The notes: a model not told the origin generated them from the sequence alone. Counted from the first letter of the stretch, positions 36,358-45,852 are shown. The stretch: 64,000 nt of DNA from JAOTVV01 sp041602035 (GCA_041602035.1 JBFIHA010000002.1:162396-226395); one strand, 5' to 3'. Translations and numbers: made by a program.

Positions 36358-37742
36358 TGCCTGGACCGCGACACCATCTCTGGGGTGGGCGGTTCGCGGG
36401 CTCGCTGGATGAGGCCGCGGACCGGCTCAACCGGAGTCTCCCAATCGATCAGCGCCTCTGGCCGCAGGATGTGCGGGCGGCGAAGGCCTGGGCCACTGCC
36501 CTGCGGCACGCGGGCGTCCTGACGGCATCGGAAGCACGCACCACGATTGACGGGCTTGATCGTGTGGCCCAACGGCTGGAAGCCGGGGCCGCAACGGACG
36601 CGCTGGACGAGGACGTGCACACGCTGGTCGAGCGGCTCCTGTTCGAGGAGATCGGCGAGCTCGCCGGAAAACTCAACGCGGGCCGCTCCCGCAACGACCA
36701 AGTGGCGACGGATCTACGCCTGTGGTGCCTCGATGCGGTGACCGCGGTCGATCGGGAGCTAGCGGCGCTCGGTGCCGCCCTCCTCGAGCAGGCGGAGCAG
36801 GGCATCGACCTGCTGCTTCCCGGCTACACGCATGGACAGCGGGCGCAGCCGGTCCGATGGGCGTATGTGCTGCTGGCGCACGCGTGGCCGCTCGCCCGTG
36901 ATCGACAGCGCCTGCGATCGGTGGCCGACCGTATGTCCGATCTCCCCCTCGGCGCCGGCGCACTTGCCGGCTCCGGTATCGCAGTGGAGCGGGACGAACT
37001 GCGGAAGGTTCTGGGCTTCGCGCGCACGGCAGGCAACAGCCTCGATGTGACCGGCGACCGGGACTTCGTCGCCGACCTGCTGTTCGCCCTCGCCATGGTG
37101 GCGCTCCACGTCTCCCGGCTCGGCGGCGAGTTGGTCGTCTACGCCTCGAGCGAGTACGGTTTCGTGCGCTTGGCCGATGGCTTCAGCACCGGGTCGAGCC
37201 TCCTGCCGCAGAAACGGAATCCAGACGTGTTCGAGCTTGCCCGCGCCAAGAGCGCCGGCGTGACGAGTGACCTCGCGGGCCTGCTGCATCTGCTGCGGGG
37301 CCTCCCCGCCGGGTACAGCAAGGACTTGCAGGAGGACAAGGCGTATCTCTTCGGGGCCGTGGACGCGGTGCTCGTCATGCTGCCCGCAGTGCGCGGGGCG
37401 ATCGAGACGCTGACGCCGTGTGCCGAACGCATGGCAGCCGCGCTGGATGGGAGCCTGATGGCAACCGACCTGGCCGACGGACTCGTGGCCGGCGGCGTCC
37501 CGTTCCGCCAAGCCCACGAGCTGGTGGGGCGTGTGGTACGCCTGGCCGAGGAACGCGGCGTTCCGTTCTCCGGGCTGCCGGCTCGCGAGGTCGAGGCGGT
37601 TCATCCGGCCTTGCCGGGTCTCGTGGCATCGCTCGGGTCGTGGGACGACTCCGTGGAGCGGCGGGCCACTGTGGGGGGATCCAGCCGGGAATCCGTAACT
37701 CGCCAGATCGCAGCGCTGAAAGCCGCCCTGCTCGATACCTGA
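36357..37742 (+). CDS. argH: Argininosuccinate lyase
   Basis: 461 residues from ATG 36357, which overlaps the previous TAA by one base. It splits argininosuccinate to arginine and fumarate. LWGGRFAG is the standard start, LNAGRSRNDQVATDLRL the active-site block, YTHGQRAQPV (catalytic His region) and GSSLLPQKRNPD the fumarase/aspartase signature with its mobile serine loop. The open frame runs back over the PBP gene but only this part is homologous. No other arginine genes lie nearby; argG may be elsewhere. Confidence 0.95.
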   Translation: MPGPRHHLWGGRFAGSLDEAADRLNRSLPIDQRLWPQDVRAAKAWATALRHAGVLTASEARTTIDGLDRVAQRLEAGAATDALDEDVHTLVERLLFEEIGELAGKLNAGRSRNDQVATDLRLWCLDAVTAVDRELAALGAALLEQAEQGIDLLLPGYTHGQRAQPVRWAYVLLAHAWPLARDRQRLRSVADRMSDLPLGAGALAGSGIAVERDELRKVLGFARTAGNSLDVTGDRDFVADLLFALAMVALHVSRLGGELVVYASSEYGFVRLADGFSTGSSLLPQKRNPDVFELARAKSAGVTSDLAGLLHLLRGLPAGYSKDLQEDKAYLFGAVDAVLVMLPAVRGAIETLTPCAERMAAALDGSLMATDLADGLVAGGVPFRQAHELVGRVVRLAEERGVPFSGLPAREVEAVHPALPGLVASLGSWDDSVERRATVGGSSRESVTRQIAALKAALLDT

Positions 37743-37760
37743 CGGCACGTCCGAAAGGTG

Positions 37761-37793
37761 GAGGGGGGAGGGATGTGCTATCCCTCCCCCCTC
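37761..37793 (+). terminator. Perfect 14-bp hairpin after argH, possible terminator
   Basis: GAGGGGGGAGGGAT (37761-37774), a five-base loop GTGCT, then its exact complement (37780-37793). It lies 18 bases past the argH stop. There is no T-run after it, so intrinsic termination would be atypical; it may instead block exonucleases or assist Rho. Confidence 0.45.
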
Positions 37794-38048
37794 GGTGTTC
37801 GGCGCATCGGTCCGGGCTGTGCGTGGTCCCGCTCGTCCCCTCGACGCGAGTGCCCTGCCGGGTAGCAGGGCCGCCGACGCGCCATCTGCTGCTGCTCTCT
37901 ACGGGCCCGCGCCCCGCACGGTTTCACCTCTTGCGGGAGCCGCCCAGCAGTGACGATGCCTGGAACCGGGTGATGGTCGCGCCACTCGCGGCCGTCGCGT
38001 CGGGCCCGGGCGCGTCGGGCCCGGAGTCCCCGTTCGTAACACCACCCA
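37794..38048. other. Intergenic region, no gene found
   Basis: With its flanks this is the largest gap in the window (37743-38150). It is very GC-rich with small inverted repeats, for example CCCGCA ... TGCGGG around 37915-37945 and a doubled GCGTCGGGCCCGG near 38000-38030. I checked both strands for tRNA, SRP RNA, tmRNA and RNase P landmarks and found none convincing. Short open frames on both strands show no domain or ribosome-binding site. Confidence 0.4.
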
Positions 38049-38077
38049 TTGCAATGTGTTAGGAGGGGGCGTACAAT
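38049..38077 (+). promoter_or_regulatory. Sigma-70-like promoter for the HNH gene
   Basis: TTGCAA (38049-38054), a 17-base spacer and TACAAT (38072-38077, five of six consensus bases). A start near 38084 gives a leader of about 67 bases before GTG 38151. Best-looking vegetative promoter in the window. Confidence 0.6.
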
Positions 38078-38150
38078 TAGGGCAACCTGCCTCCCCCGCC
38101 CGTCCCGGAACTGGACGCGGCGGGGTTGTTGTAGCGGGAACGGAGGCCCT

Positions 38151-38702
38151 GTGCGCTGTCTGACTCTCAACGCCTCGTTCGAACCCATCACGATGGTTCC
38201 CGTCCGTCGCGCGCTTCGGCTCGTGATCGACGGCAAGGCGGAGATCGTCGAGGCCGACGGGCAGCGGGTGGTGCGCAGCGAGCGACTCAGCATTCCCCAT
38301 CCGGCCGTGATCCGACTGGTGCGGTTCGTCCACGTGCCCCGGAAGTTCCGCCGGCAGGTCACTAATACCTTCTTGTTTGCGCGCGATGGCTATGCATGCC
38401 AGTTCTGCGGGCGGTCCGAGCCCGACCTGGGGTTCCGCGAGTGCCTGACCCGTGACCATATCATCCCGTTGTCGCGGGGCGGAACGAACGACTGGACCAA
38501 CGTTGTGACTGCCTGTTCGACCTGCAATACCCGCAAGGGGAACCGGCTGCCCCAAGAGTGCGGGCTCCGCCTCCGGACCCTTCCCGCGGTGCCGCATTTC
38601 GTCTACCTCACGTGGGCGGTGCGGCGACTCACGCCGATTCAAGAGAAGTACATCCGACTGTTCTACGGCAGCGAGACGGTCACGCAGCTGAAGGCGGTCT
38701 GA
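38151..38702 (+). CDS. HNH endonuclease family protein
   Basis: 183 residues from GTG 38151, with GGAGG four bases upstream. The N-terminal part (CLTLNASFEPITMVPVRRAL) is the shared start of a common stand-alone HNH family. The HNH fold spans about residues 80-130: CQFCG, then TRDHIIPLSRGGTNDWTN with the catalytic His and Asn, then CSTCNTRKG, so four cysteines bind a structural zinc. The family is widespread and chromosomal; it is not tied to a mobile element here. Function is unproven: DNA nicking or repair is likely. Confidence 0.9.
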   Translation: MRCLTLNASFEPITMVPVRRALRLVIDGKAEIVEADGQRVVRSERLSIPHPAVIRLVRFVHVPRKFRRQVTNTFLFARDGYACQFCGRSEPDLGFRECLTRDHIIPLSRGGTNDWTNVVTACSTCNTRKGNRLPQECGLRLRTLPAVPHFVYLTWAVRRLTPIQEKYIRLFYGSETVTQLKAV

Positions 38703-38789
38703 GAACTCGCGTACAGCGGGCGACGGGGCCGGTCACGCGGTCAGCGATACCCGGTCACGCCTGCGGCATCAACCTGAGACACATCCATC

Positions 38790-39209
38790 ATGACGACCCA
38801 CACCGAGTACCTCTGGTTCAACACCAAGAAACGCCAGGACATCATCGACATCACCGACCGGGTGGCGGAGGAGGTGGAGGCGAGCGGCATTCAGGAGGGG
38901 ATGGTGCTCGTGTCCGCGATGCACATCACCGCGTCGGTGTTCGTCAACGATCACGAGTCTGGCTTGTGGCACGACATTCTGAAGTGGCTGGAGGAGACCG
39001 TGGCGCCTTGGGATCCGGACCGTTATCGCCACAACGAGACCGGCGAGGACAACGGGGCGGCCCACCTCCGGAGCCTGACCATCGGGCACGAGGTGATCGT
39101 GCCGATCACGGATGGCGCGCTGGATCTCGGGCCGTGGCAGCGGGTGTTCTATGGCGAGTGGGACGGCAAACGCCGAAAGCGCGTGATCGTCAAGGTGATG
39201 GGCGAGTAG
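38790..39209 (+). CDS. yjbQ: YjbQ-family protein (secondary thiamine-phosphate synthase type)
   Basis: 139 residues. AMHITASVFVNDHESGL, YRHNETGEDNGAAHLRSLTIG and LGPWQRVFYGEWDG are the three UPF0047 blocks, with the metal/phosphate-binding histidines. E. coli YjbQ shows weak thiamine-phosphate synthase activity when overproduced; its normal role is unsettled. It sits 87 bases after the HNH gene and 56 before the ligase. Confidence 0.9.
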   Translation: MTTHTEYLWFNTKKRQDIIDITDRVAEEVEASGIQEGMVLVSAMHITASVFVNDHESGLWHDILKWLEETVAPWDPDRYRHNETGEDNGAAHLRSLTIGHEVIVPITDGALDLGPWQRVFYGEWDGKRRKRVIVKVMGE

Positions 39210-39238
39210 TTGTAGGCGATTTCGGCGACCATTACCTT
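39210..39238 (+). promoter_or_regulatory. Possible promoter of the acyl-CoA-ligase gene
   Basis: TTGTAG (39210-39215) directly after the yjbQ stop, a 17-base spacer, then TACCTT (39233-39238). Both hexamers match consensus only in part. A strong AGGAGG (39256-39261) precedes the GTG at 39266. Confidence 0.35.
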
Positions 39239-39265
39239 AATGGGTTCGGGCGTGTAGGAGGCGGT

Positions 39266-40837
39266 GTGAGTTCGTACCATCTGGCGGAGCGATTCGACCA
39301 ACAGGTCCGTCAACATCCCGACCAGGAATGTCTCGTCATGGGCAACCGGCGGCTCACCTATGCGCAGGTGGGCGCTGAATCGGCGGCACTTGCCTCGGGC
39401 CTGGCGACGCTGGGCATCGAGCCGGGGGATCGCGTGGCGGTCGACTTGCCCAACTGGCCGGAGTGGGTCGTTGCCCTGCTCGCCACCGCGCGGCTCGGTG
39501 CCGTGTTCGTGCCGCTCCACCCGTCACTCGGATTTCACGAGGTACGCTATCAGTTGCGCAACACCGAATCGGTGTTAGCGCTCGCCTCGGAATCGCTGGG
39601 TGACGTCGACTACCTGGAGCTGTTCGAAGACCTGATCGGGGATCTCCCTGATCTCCAGTACCTGGTCTCGGTGGGACGCGAGGACTTTTGGTACGACGAC
39701 CGCGTGTTCCAGTTCAGCGATCTCGTGACCCGCGGACGCCGCGGGTCGCACCCGATCGCCGAGCTCGATCCCGCGCAGGCACCGCTCGCCATCATCTACA
39801 CGTCCGGCACGATGGGGAAGCCCAAAGGATCGGTTTTGACCCATCGCAATTTGGTGCACACCGCGCTGGCGGTGATCGATGCGCTCGAGCAGCGTCGTAC
39901 CGATCGCGTCCTGGCGGCTGTTCCGTTCTTCACGGTCTTCGGGATGCAGGTAGCGATCGCGACGGTAGTGAGCGGCGGCACGCTGGTGCTCGACGGGGAG
40001 TTCGATCCCGAGCGGGCGCTCACGGTGCTCGAGCGCGAGCGCATCACCCTGTTCAGCGGTGTGCCCACCATGTTCCAGCTCTTGATGGCGGATGCGTCGT
40101 TCGGGAGCCGGAACCTTTCCTCCGTCCGGACCGGTATCGTGGCCGGAAGCCCGGTATCCGTTGACCTCGTGCGCCGGATCCGACGGTGGAACGATGTACA
40201 GATCGCCTACGGCCTGACCGAAACCGGACCAACGGTGTCCATCACCCGCTTCGACGATCCCCCGGAGCGGCGCGAGGGGACCGTCGGTCGTCCGATTGCG
40301 GATGTGGAGGCGCGCGTGGTGGACGTCACCTCGGGTACGCTCCACGGTTCGGAGGCGGTAGGCGAGCTGGCGGTCCGGGGCCCGAATGTGATGGCGGGGT
40401 ACCTCCGGATGCCGGCAGCAACGCAGAAGTCGTTCACCGCGGACGGCTTCCTGCTCACGGGTGACCTGGCCCTGATCGACGACCAGGGGTACGTGACGAT
40501 CGTCGGTCGCCGCAAAGAGATGATCATCCGTGGCGGCTACAACGTGTTACCGCGGGAATTGGAAGATGTTCTCCGGATGCACCCGGCCGTGGAATCCGCG
40601 TGCGTCGTCGGGGTCCCCAACGAGGTCCTCGGCGAGATGATATGCGCGTGCGTGATCCCGGTGGAAGGGGCCATCGTCTCGGGGGACGACCTGCAGGACT
40701 ACTGCCGCGAGCAAGTGGCTGACTACAAAGTCCCAGACTGCGTCCGTTTCTTCGACACCTTCCCGATGACCGGGAGCGGGAAAGTGAAGCGACAGGAGCT
40801 GGCGCAGATCGTGGGGCTGGAATTGAGTACGACGTGA
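39266..40837 (+). CDS. Acyl-CoA synthetase / AMP-dependent ligase
   Basis: 523 residues from GTG 39266 with AGGAGG four bases upstream. The adenylation P-loop is IIYTSGTMGKPKGSVLTH. AYGLTETGPT is motif A5, FLLTGDLALID A7 with the ribose-binding Asp, GRRKEMIIRGGYNVLPRELE A8, and GSGKVKRQEL holds the catalytic Lys. The layout matches FadD-like medium/long-chain fatty-acid CoA ligases; the acyl chain cannot be predicted. It overlaps the NYN gene by 4 bases (GTGA). The frame is open upstream over yjbQ but with no homology. Confidence 0.9.
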   Translation: MSSYHLAERFDQQVRQHPDQECLVMGNRRLTYAQVGAESAALASGLATLGIEPGDRVAVDLPNWPEWVVALLATARLGAVFVPLHPSLGFHEVRYQLRNTESVLALASESLGDVDYLELFEDLIGDLPDLQYLVSVGREDFWYDDRVFQFSDLVTRGRRGSHPIAELDPAQAPLAIIYTSGTMGKPKGSVLTHRNLVHTALAVIDALEQRRTDRVLAAVPFFTVFGMQVAIATVVSGGTLVLDGEFDPERALTVLERERITLFSGVPTMFQLLMADASFGSRNLSSVRTGIVAGSPVSVDLVRRIRRWNDVQIAYGLTETGPTVSITRFDDPPERREGTVGRPIADVEARVVDVTSGTLHGSEAVGELAVRGPNVMAGYLRMPAATQKSFTADGFLLTGDLALIDDQGYVTIVGRRKEMIIRGGYNVLPRELEDVLRMHPAVESACVVGVPNEVLGEMICACVIPVEGAIVSGDDLQDYCREQVADYKVPDCVRFFDTFPMTGSGKVKRQELAQIVGLELSTT

Positions 40838-42648
40838 GGGAATTCAGATCAGGGCGGCCCGGTCGGTCCGCTCCTCGTGAGCCGCTGGTGCATGCGCCCA
40901 ACGCGGCTCTGCTCATTGACTTCGACAACGTGACCCTCGGGATCCGCTCGGACCTCCAGAGTCAGCTGCGGCGACTCCTCAATTCGGAGATGATCAAGGG
41001 CAAAGTCGCCGTCCAGCGAGCGTATGCCGACTGGCGTCGGTATCCGCAGTACATCGTGCCGCTATCGGAGTCATCTATCGATCTCATCTTTGCCCCGGCG
41101 TTCGGTTCGAACAAGAAGAACGCCACCGATATCCGACTGGCCATCGACGCGCTCGAGCTGGTCTTCACCCGCCCGGAGATCGGGACCTTCATCCTCCTGT
41201 CCGGCGACTCGGACTTCTCGAGCCTCGTGCTCAAGCTCAAGGAATACGGGAAGTACGTGATCGGCGTGGGGATCCGAGAGTCATCGAGCGATCTCCTGAT
41301 CCAGAACTGCGACGAGTATTTCAGCTACACGGAGCTGACGGGACTCAAGAAGGAGGCCGACGTCGAGCTCATGCGGCGAGATCCATGGGAGCTGGTCGTC
41401 GAAGCCGTGACGCAGATGAAGCACGAAGACGATGTCATGCGGTCGGACCGACTCAAGCAGGTCATGCAGAGCATCGACTCGAGCTTCACGGAAAAGGACG
41501 CCGGGTTCAGTCGGTTCAGCAAGTTCGTGGTGGAGGCCGCCCAGCGTGGCCTGCTGACCATCGAGAAGATGGAAAACGGCCAGTATGCCGTCGACGTCGG
41601 CCAGAACGCGAACGTGTCACCGGAGGACGAGGCGGAGTTCAAGAAGCGCGAGCCCGCGGCGCGCGATCGCGCACCGGCCACCAAATCTCGACGCAAGCGC
41701 ACCCCGCGGCGGCGGGACACCGAGCCTGCCGAGCGCCACGAGCCGCGCGAGCGCCAACTGAGCCTGGCCGAAGGGTTCGAACTACTGAAGCAGGCGCTCC
41801 TCATTCTCGGGGCCGTCGGGGAGCAGTCGGTGGATGCCGACGAGGCGCGGAGCAAGATGCTCGAACTCCTGGGCGAAGACGGTGACCCGCTCTTCGAACG
41901 ACCGCGCTACCATCGCATGCTGCGGCAGGCGCACGATGCGAACGTGATCGAACTGGCGAAGACCGAGGGCGACGGCTACGACCTGCGGCTCACCCCCGAG
42001 GCAATCGCCGGTGCCGAGGAGCAAGCCGGATCGTCGGTGGATGTACCGGCAGACGATGCGGCCGATGATCAGCCAGCCGAGAAGCCCGCGCGCTCGCGCC
42101 GGGCCAGCACCCGCAAGTCCACACGTGGGAGAGGCCGTCGGGCCAAGAGCGACGCAACGCCACCGTCGCCGGGTGACAAGGCGGAAGTGGAACCGAAAGC
42201 CGCGGCGCCCGCCGCGAAGAAGCGGAATCCGCGGTTTCGTCGCGGGTCACGCGGTAGCGGCTCGGGGCCGCAGCGGGCGGCCCCCGCCGCCGGCGATACC
42301 GAGCCGGCTGAGCCAAAGAACCAGACGTCGGCCCCCTCACCGGAGGCACGACGCGCCACCCGCGGCGCGCCCGCCATCGGTCCCCGGACCGGCAGTCGCC
42401 GGGGGACGCCCGGGTCGCTCTCGTCGGCCGCAGGCGGTTCTCCGGAATCCGGCGCCGGGAAAGGCGACGATGTGGGATCTCGGTCCGCGGGCGGTGAGCG
42501 ACCGGGGCCGAGCGCACCGGCGCCCCAAGCGGAGCCGACACCAGCTCCAGCTCCCGATCCCAAGGGAGGTGTGGCCGATGAGGAGGGCCTGCTGCGTCGG
42601 ATGTCGGCGGCGCTGCAACGGGTGATGAAGGGGCCGGACGCCGAGTGA
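40834..42648 (+). CDS. NYN-domain protein with LOTUS-like repeats and a long disordered tail
   Basis: 604 residues. Residues ~25-175 are a NYN (PIN-like) nuclease domain: LLIDFDNVTLG with the first acidic residue, TDIRLAIDALE, and LLSGDSDFSSLVLKLKEYG with the second acidic cluster. About 185-250 and 305-390 look like two OST-HTH/LOTUS winged helices (WELVVEAVTQM..., GFELLKQALLILG...). The two are separated by a basic segment rich in Arg/Lys. From ~400 on the chain is Pro/Ala/Arg-rich and disordered. NYN proteins are metal-dependent RNases, and LOTUS modules bind RNA or proteins. It is coupled to the ligase and glycosylase genes by 4-base overlaps. Confidence 0.88.
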   Translation: MREFRSGRPGRSAPREPLVHAPNAALLIDFDNVTLGIRSDLQSQLRRLLNSEMIKGKVAVQRAYADWRRYPQYIVPLSESSIDLIFAPAFGSNKKNATDIRLAIDALELVFTRPEIGTFILLSGDSDFSSLVLKLKEYGKYVIGVGIRESSSDLLIQNCDEYFSYTELTGLKKEADVELMRRDPWELVVEAVTQMKHEDDVMRSDRLKQVMQSIDSSFTEKDAGFSRFSKFVVEAAQRGLLTIEKMENGQYAVDVGQNANVSPEDEAEFKKREPAARDRAPATKSRRKRTPRRRDTEPAERHEPRERQLSLAEGFELLKQALLILGAVGEQSVDADEARSKMLELLGEDGDPLFERPRYHRMLRQAHDANVIELAKTEGDGYDLRLTPEAIAGAEEQAGSSVDVPADDAADDQPAEKPARSRRASTRKSTRGRGRRAKSDATPPSPGDKAEVEPKAAAPAAKKRNPRFRRGSRGSGSGPQRAAPAAGDTEPAEPKNQTSAPSPEARRATRGAPAIGPRTGSRRGTPGSLSSAAGGSPESGAGKGDDVGSRSAGGERPGPSAPAPQAEPTPAPAPDPKGGVADEEGLLRRMSAALQRVMKGPDAE

Positions 42649-43253
42649 CGGCGAGGGGGTCACCCCTCGGCAGGTCGTTCTTCGCGCGCGACACGGTTCG
42701 TGTCGCGCGCGACTTGTTGGGATGCGAGTTGGAGAGCACGATCGGCGACGCGACGGTCGCCGGACGCATCGTGGAGGTCGAGGCCTACGTGGGGACTCAC
42801 GATCCCGCCGATCACGGCTATCGGAACCGACAGACCGGTCGCAACCGTTCGCTGTTCGGTCCGCCCGGAACGATCTATGTGTTCCGCAGCTACGGGGTGC
42901 ACTGGTGCGTGAACACGGTCACCGAACGCGCTGGCGTCCCCACGGCAGTCCTCCTTCGTGCCTTGGAGCCAATTCGGGGGCTCGATGTCATGGTCGAGCG
43001 GCGCGGCGTGGCCGAGCCGAGGCGGCTGTGTGCAGGGCCAGGGCGCCTGTGCCAGGCCCTGGGCATCACCGGGATCCACGACGGCATCTCGCTGCTGGAT
43101 GGTCCGCTTCGCCTGCTGCCTCGACGATCGCGGTCCCGACCCCGCATCCTCGCCGGCCCTCGGGTGGGCATTTCACAGGCCAAGGACTGGCCGCTGCGGT
43201 TCTGCCTTCCCGAACGGCACTGGCTTTCCCGCCCGGCGAATTCCGCCGAGTGA
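42645..43253 (+). CDS. 3-methyladenine DNA glycosylase (AAG/MPG family)
   Basis: 202 residues from a GTG overlapping the NYN gene stop. It removes alkylated purines in base-excision repair. LGRSFFARDTVRVARDLLG is the family start, GRIVEVEAYVG holds the catalytic Glu, DPADHGYRN and TIYVFRSYGVHWCVN are DNA-contact blocks, and PGRLCQALGI is the C-terminal signature. It is convergent with the carboxypeptidase gene across 7 bases. Confidence 0.93.
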   Translation: MTARGSPLGRSFFARDTVRVARDLLGCELESTIGDATVAGRIVEVEAYVGTHDPADHGYRNRQTGRNRSLFGPPGTIYVFRSYGVHWCVNTVTERAGVPTAVLLRALEPIRGLDVMVERRGVAEPRRLCAGPGRLCQALGITGIHDGISLLDGPLRLLPRRSRSRPRILAGPRVGISQAKDWPLRFCLPERHWLSRPANSAE

Positions 43254-43260
43254 GGGGTGG

Positions 43261-45852
43261 CTAGCGCAGCCCGCTCAAGAGCAGCGCGTTGAATAGCAGC
43301 TTGAACGTGCCGTACGTCTGTCCCCGGTGCTGCGGGCGAAATCCGAACAGAATCGCGCGTCCGGACCCGACGCTCACGTCCACCAAGGCGGCCTTGCCCG
43401 CCAGCTGCTCCTCGTTCAGCGCGTAGCCCGAGCGGAGTGGGGCCTCCACGTACTGCGCCAGCACCGCGGCCGGTTGGCTCACGTCGAACGCAGCCCCGTT
43501 GGCGAAGTAGACGAAGGCCGTCGAATCGATCCCCGACGTGAGCGGCGTGCCGGCTCGGACGCCGACAGCGAAGAGCGATCCGGGAGCGTAGAAATCGTCC
43601 GCGTCCGGCATCCCGCGGCGCTGGCCGAATCCGTTGGTCACGGGCAGCTCGAGCTGCGCGATGGCGAAGTCGCTGGAGCCGTCGAGCGTGACGAGTGTGC
43701 CGCCCCGTCGGACGAAGTCCACCACGGCGGCGGCACCCGGTTCTCCGATTCCGCCGGCGTAGCGGCTGGGGACCACCGACTCCGGAAAACCGCGAACGAT
43801 GGTGCTAGCTCCCACGTCAGGGAGCAAGAGTACGTCGAACTGCCGGTGAAGTCGGCCGGCGCGGATCATGGAGTCGGTGACCGTTATATAGGGAATGCCG
43901 TGCTGCTCGAGCACCCATCGCGTCCAGCCCTCGTCCATGCTCGCCACCCACGGCTTGTAGAGGCCGATCCGCGGCACGCGCTCGATGGCGCCACCAGCCG
44001 GTCGGAGACCCCGGGTTCTCCACGCATCGAATCCGTAGACGGCCGTGTGCTCGCGCACCAGCGCGGCAAGCCGCTCCTGCTGCCCGGACGGCGCGAGCAC
44101 GACCGATCCCGGCGGCAACGTCGTGCCGTTCACCTCGATGGGTGCGGCCGACACCCACACGCGTGCTCCCACGCGCAGCGCCTCCACGATGGTGCGGCTC
44201 TCGGCCGCGGCCCGATTGACGAGCACCCACTGCGGACCGGAGCCGTGTACGGAGCCGGGTTGTGACTCAACCGAACGTACGAGGTCGGTGCGAGCCTCGA
44301 ACGGTTGTGCGACGGTGCGCACGTCGAGGCCCATCTGCATCGGCAGCGTCCAGCCGGCGACGTCGTACGGCGTCATGGGCGGGCCGCCCGGGTATTGGCG
44401 GCGATCGGGGTACGCTTGAGGCTCCAGGAGGTCCTTGACGTGGGCGCGGAATGGCTGGGCCATGGGGATGACGACGGTTCCTGCGGGATAGCGAGTGCCG
44501 TCCGCCACGAAGGACTCCGTGGCACGCCGGATTTCGATCCCTGCACCCAGGAGTGCTTCGAGGAGCGCAGCTTCCGCCCCCCGGTCGCGCTGTTCGGGTG
44601 GCAGCAGAAACGCGGAGGGATTGCCGGCTTCACCGGCGGTAATAGCGCGTTTGCCGAGCGTCACGAACCGGCGCACGAAGCGCTCGCGCTGTGCGGCCAC
44701 GAGCTGCAGCAGGCCGTCGGCGGCGAGTAGCTCGTACTCGATGATGTCCCCGAGCCGCCACCAGCCACCTTCCCACGGTCCGGGATAGTTGACGCCCCGT
44801 TCGCTTCGCCTAAGGGCTTCAGGGGACTGGAAGATGGGCGAGGCGAGGCGAGCGCTCGCGGCTTCGGAGAGAATGCCGATCATGTTGTGCCGCGCCGGAA
44901 CGGTACGGAACCCGCCGTGCCACCACAGGTCGAAGCGCGTCTGATGCGCCACGCCGGTCTTGCCCGCGTCGTACACGGACGCGGCCATCGCCGTGCCCAC
45001 GAGGTTGATCGCCTCGACCACGATAGGGTCGAGGTTCGGATTGACCGGATCGCTGAACGGTGGGAGGAAGAGGCGCGGACCGCTGTTCCCCATCTGATGC
45101 ACGTCCCACACCACGTCCGGAAACCACTCGTGATAGAGCACCCGGGAGATCGCCTGGCTCTCGACCTGGGTCAGCATGAACCAGTCGCGGTTGTTGTCAT
45201 GCCCGACATACGGATGATAGAGCCAGGGGAGCGGTCCCCCCTCGAACCGCGTGCCCTTGTGCTCACGATACCACGCGACGACCGTGTCCAGCCCATCCGG
45301 ATTGGCCGACGGGGTCATGAGCACCACCACGTGTTCGAGCACCTGACGATAGCGCGGTTCGGCTACGAGACGATGCGCGAGCTGCATGGAGAACTGGCTG
45401 GAGGCGACCTCCGTGGAGTGGATGTTGTTATTGATGAACACCACGGATGGCGTCGAGTGAATCAACGAGTCCTCGAGCACCGGACTCAGGCGTCGCGGAT
45501 CGGCGAGCAGCGCTCGCTGCTGCCGGAGTACGTCTAGTTGGCGTTGATGCCGGGGCGCGGTGATGGTCGCCAGGAGGAGCGGCTTACCGAGGGTGGTACG
45601 GCCGATCGTGTCGAGACGCACGGCAGCCGACGACCGGGCGAGGGTCGAGAAATAAGTGCCGATTTGTGACCAGTCCGCCAGCACCGAGTCGGCGCCGATC
45701 TCGAGGCCGAGCACCGACCTGGGATCGGGGACCGCGACGTCCTGTGCGAGGACGGGACCGGTCGGCTGGCCAAGCATGACCACCGCGAGCCCTACTCCAC
45801 CAATCACGTGTCCGAGGCGGCTCCTCAATCGCAGGCAGTGCGGCATGTCCAT
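43261..45852 (-). CDS. Secreted M14-family zinc carboxypeptidase
   Basis: 863 residues with a signal peptide (residues ~15-37, ending VLAQ). The M14 domain has the HxxE zinc motif at H145/E148 (NNIHSTE), the probable third ligand H252 (DVHQMG) and the catalytic Glu at about 330 (GILSEAAS). The long C-terminal half (~500-860) is unusual for a simple carboxypeptidase. Its last ~200 residues (VLLLPDVGAS..., FVRRGGTLVTLDG) resemble a glutamine-amidotransferase-like fold. It probably cleaves peptides outside the inner membrane. It follows the SDR gene by 23 bases on the same strand. Confidence 0.88.
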   Translation of the reverse strand: MDMPHCLRLRSRLGHVIGGVGLAVVMLGQPTGPVLAQDVAVPDPRSVLGLEIGADSVLADWSQIGTYFSTLARSSAAVRLDTIGRTTLGKPLLLATITAPRHQRQLDVLRQQRALLADPRRLSPVLEDSLIHSTPSVVFINNNIHSTEVASSQFSMQLAHRLVAEPRYRQVLEHVVVLMTPSANPDGLDTVVAWYREHKGTRFEGGPLPWLYHPYVGHDNNRDWFMLTQVESQAISRVLYHEWFPDVVWDVHQMGNSGPRLFLPPFSDPVNPNLDPIVVEAINLVGTAMAASVYDAGKTGVAHQTRFDLWWHGGFRTVPARHNMIGILSEAASARLASPIFQSPEALRRSERGVNYPGPWEGGWWRLGDIIEYELLAADGLLQLVAAQRERFVRRFVTLGKRAITAGEAGNPSAFLLPPEQRDRGAEAALLEALLGAGIEIRRATESFVADGTRYPAGTVVIPMAQPFRAHVKDLLEPQAYPDRRQYPGGPPMTPYDVAGWTLPMQMGLDVRTVAQPFEARTDLVRSVESQPGSVHGSGPQWVLVNRAAAESRTIVEALRVGARVWVSAAPIEVNGTTLPPGSVVLAPSGQQERLAALVREHTAVYGFDAWRTRGLRPAGGAIERVPRIGLYKPWVASMDEGWTRWVLEQHGIPYITVTDSMIRAGRLHRQFDVLLLPDVGASTIVRGFPESVVPSRYAGGIGEPGAAAVVDFVRRGGTLVTLDGSSDFAIAQLELPVTNGFGQRRGMPDADDFYAPGSLFAVGVRAGTPLTSGIDSTAFVYFANGAAFDVSQPAAVLAQYVEAPLRSGYALNEEQLAGKAALVDVSVGSGRAILFGFRPQHRGQTYGTFKLLFNALLLSGLR

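Noticed and set aside
37794..38048. RNase P, SRP or tmRNA gene
   Set aside because: GGTGAAACCG on the minus strand recalls an RNase P core block, but the flanking conserved segments are absent and no other landmarks fit.
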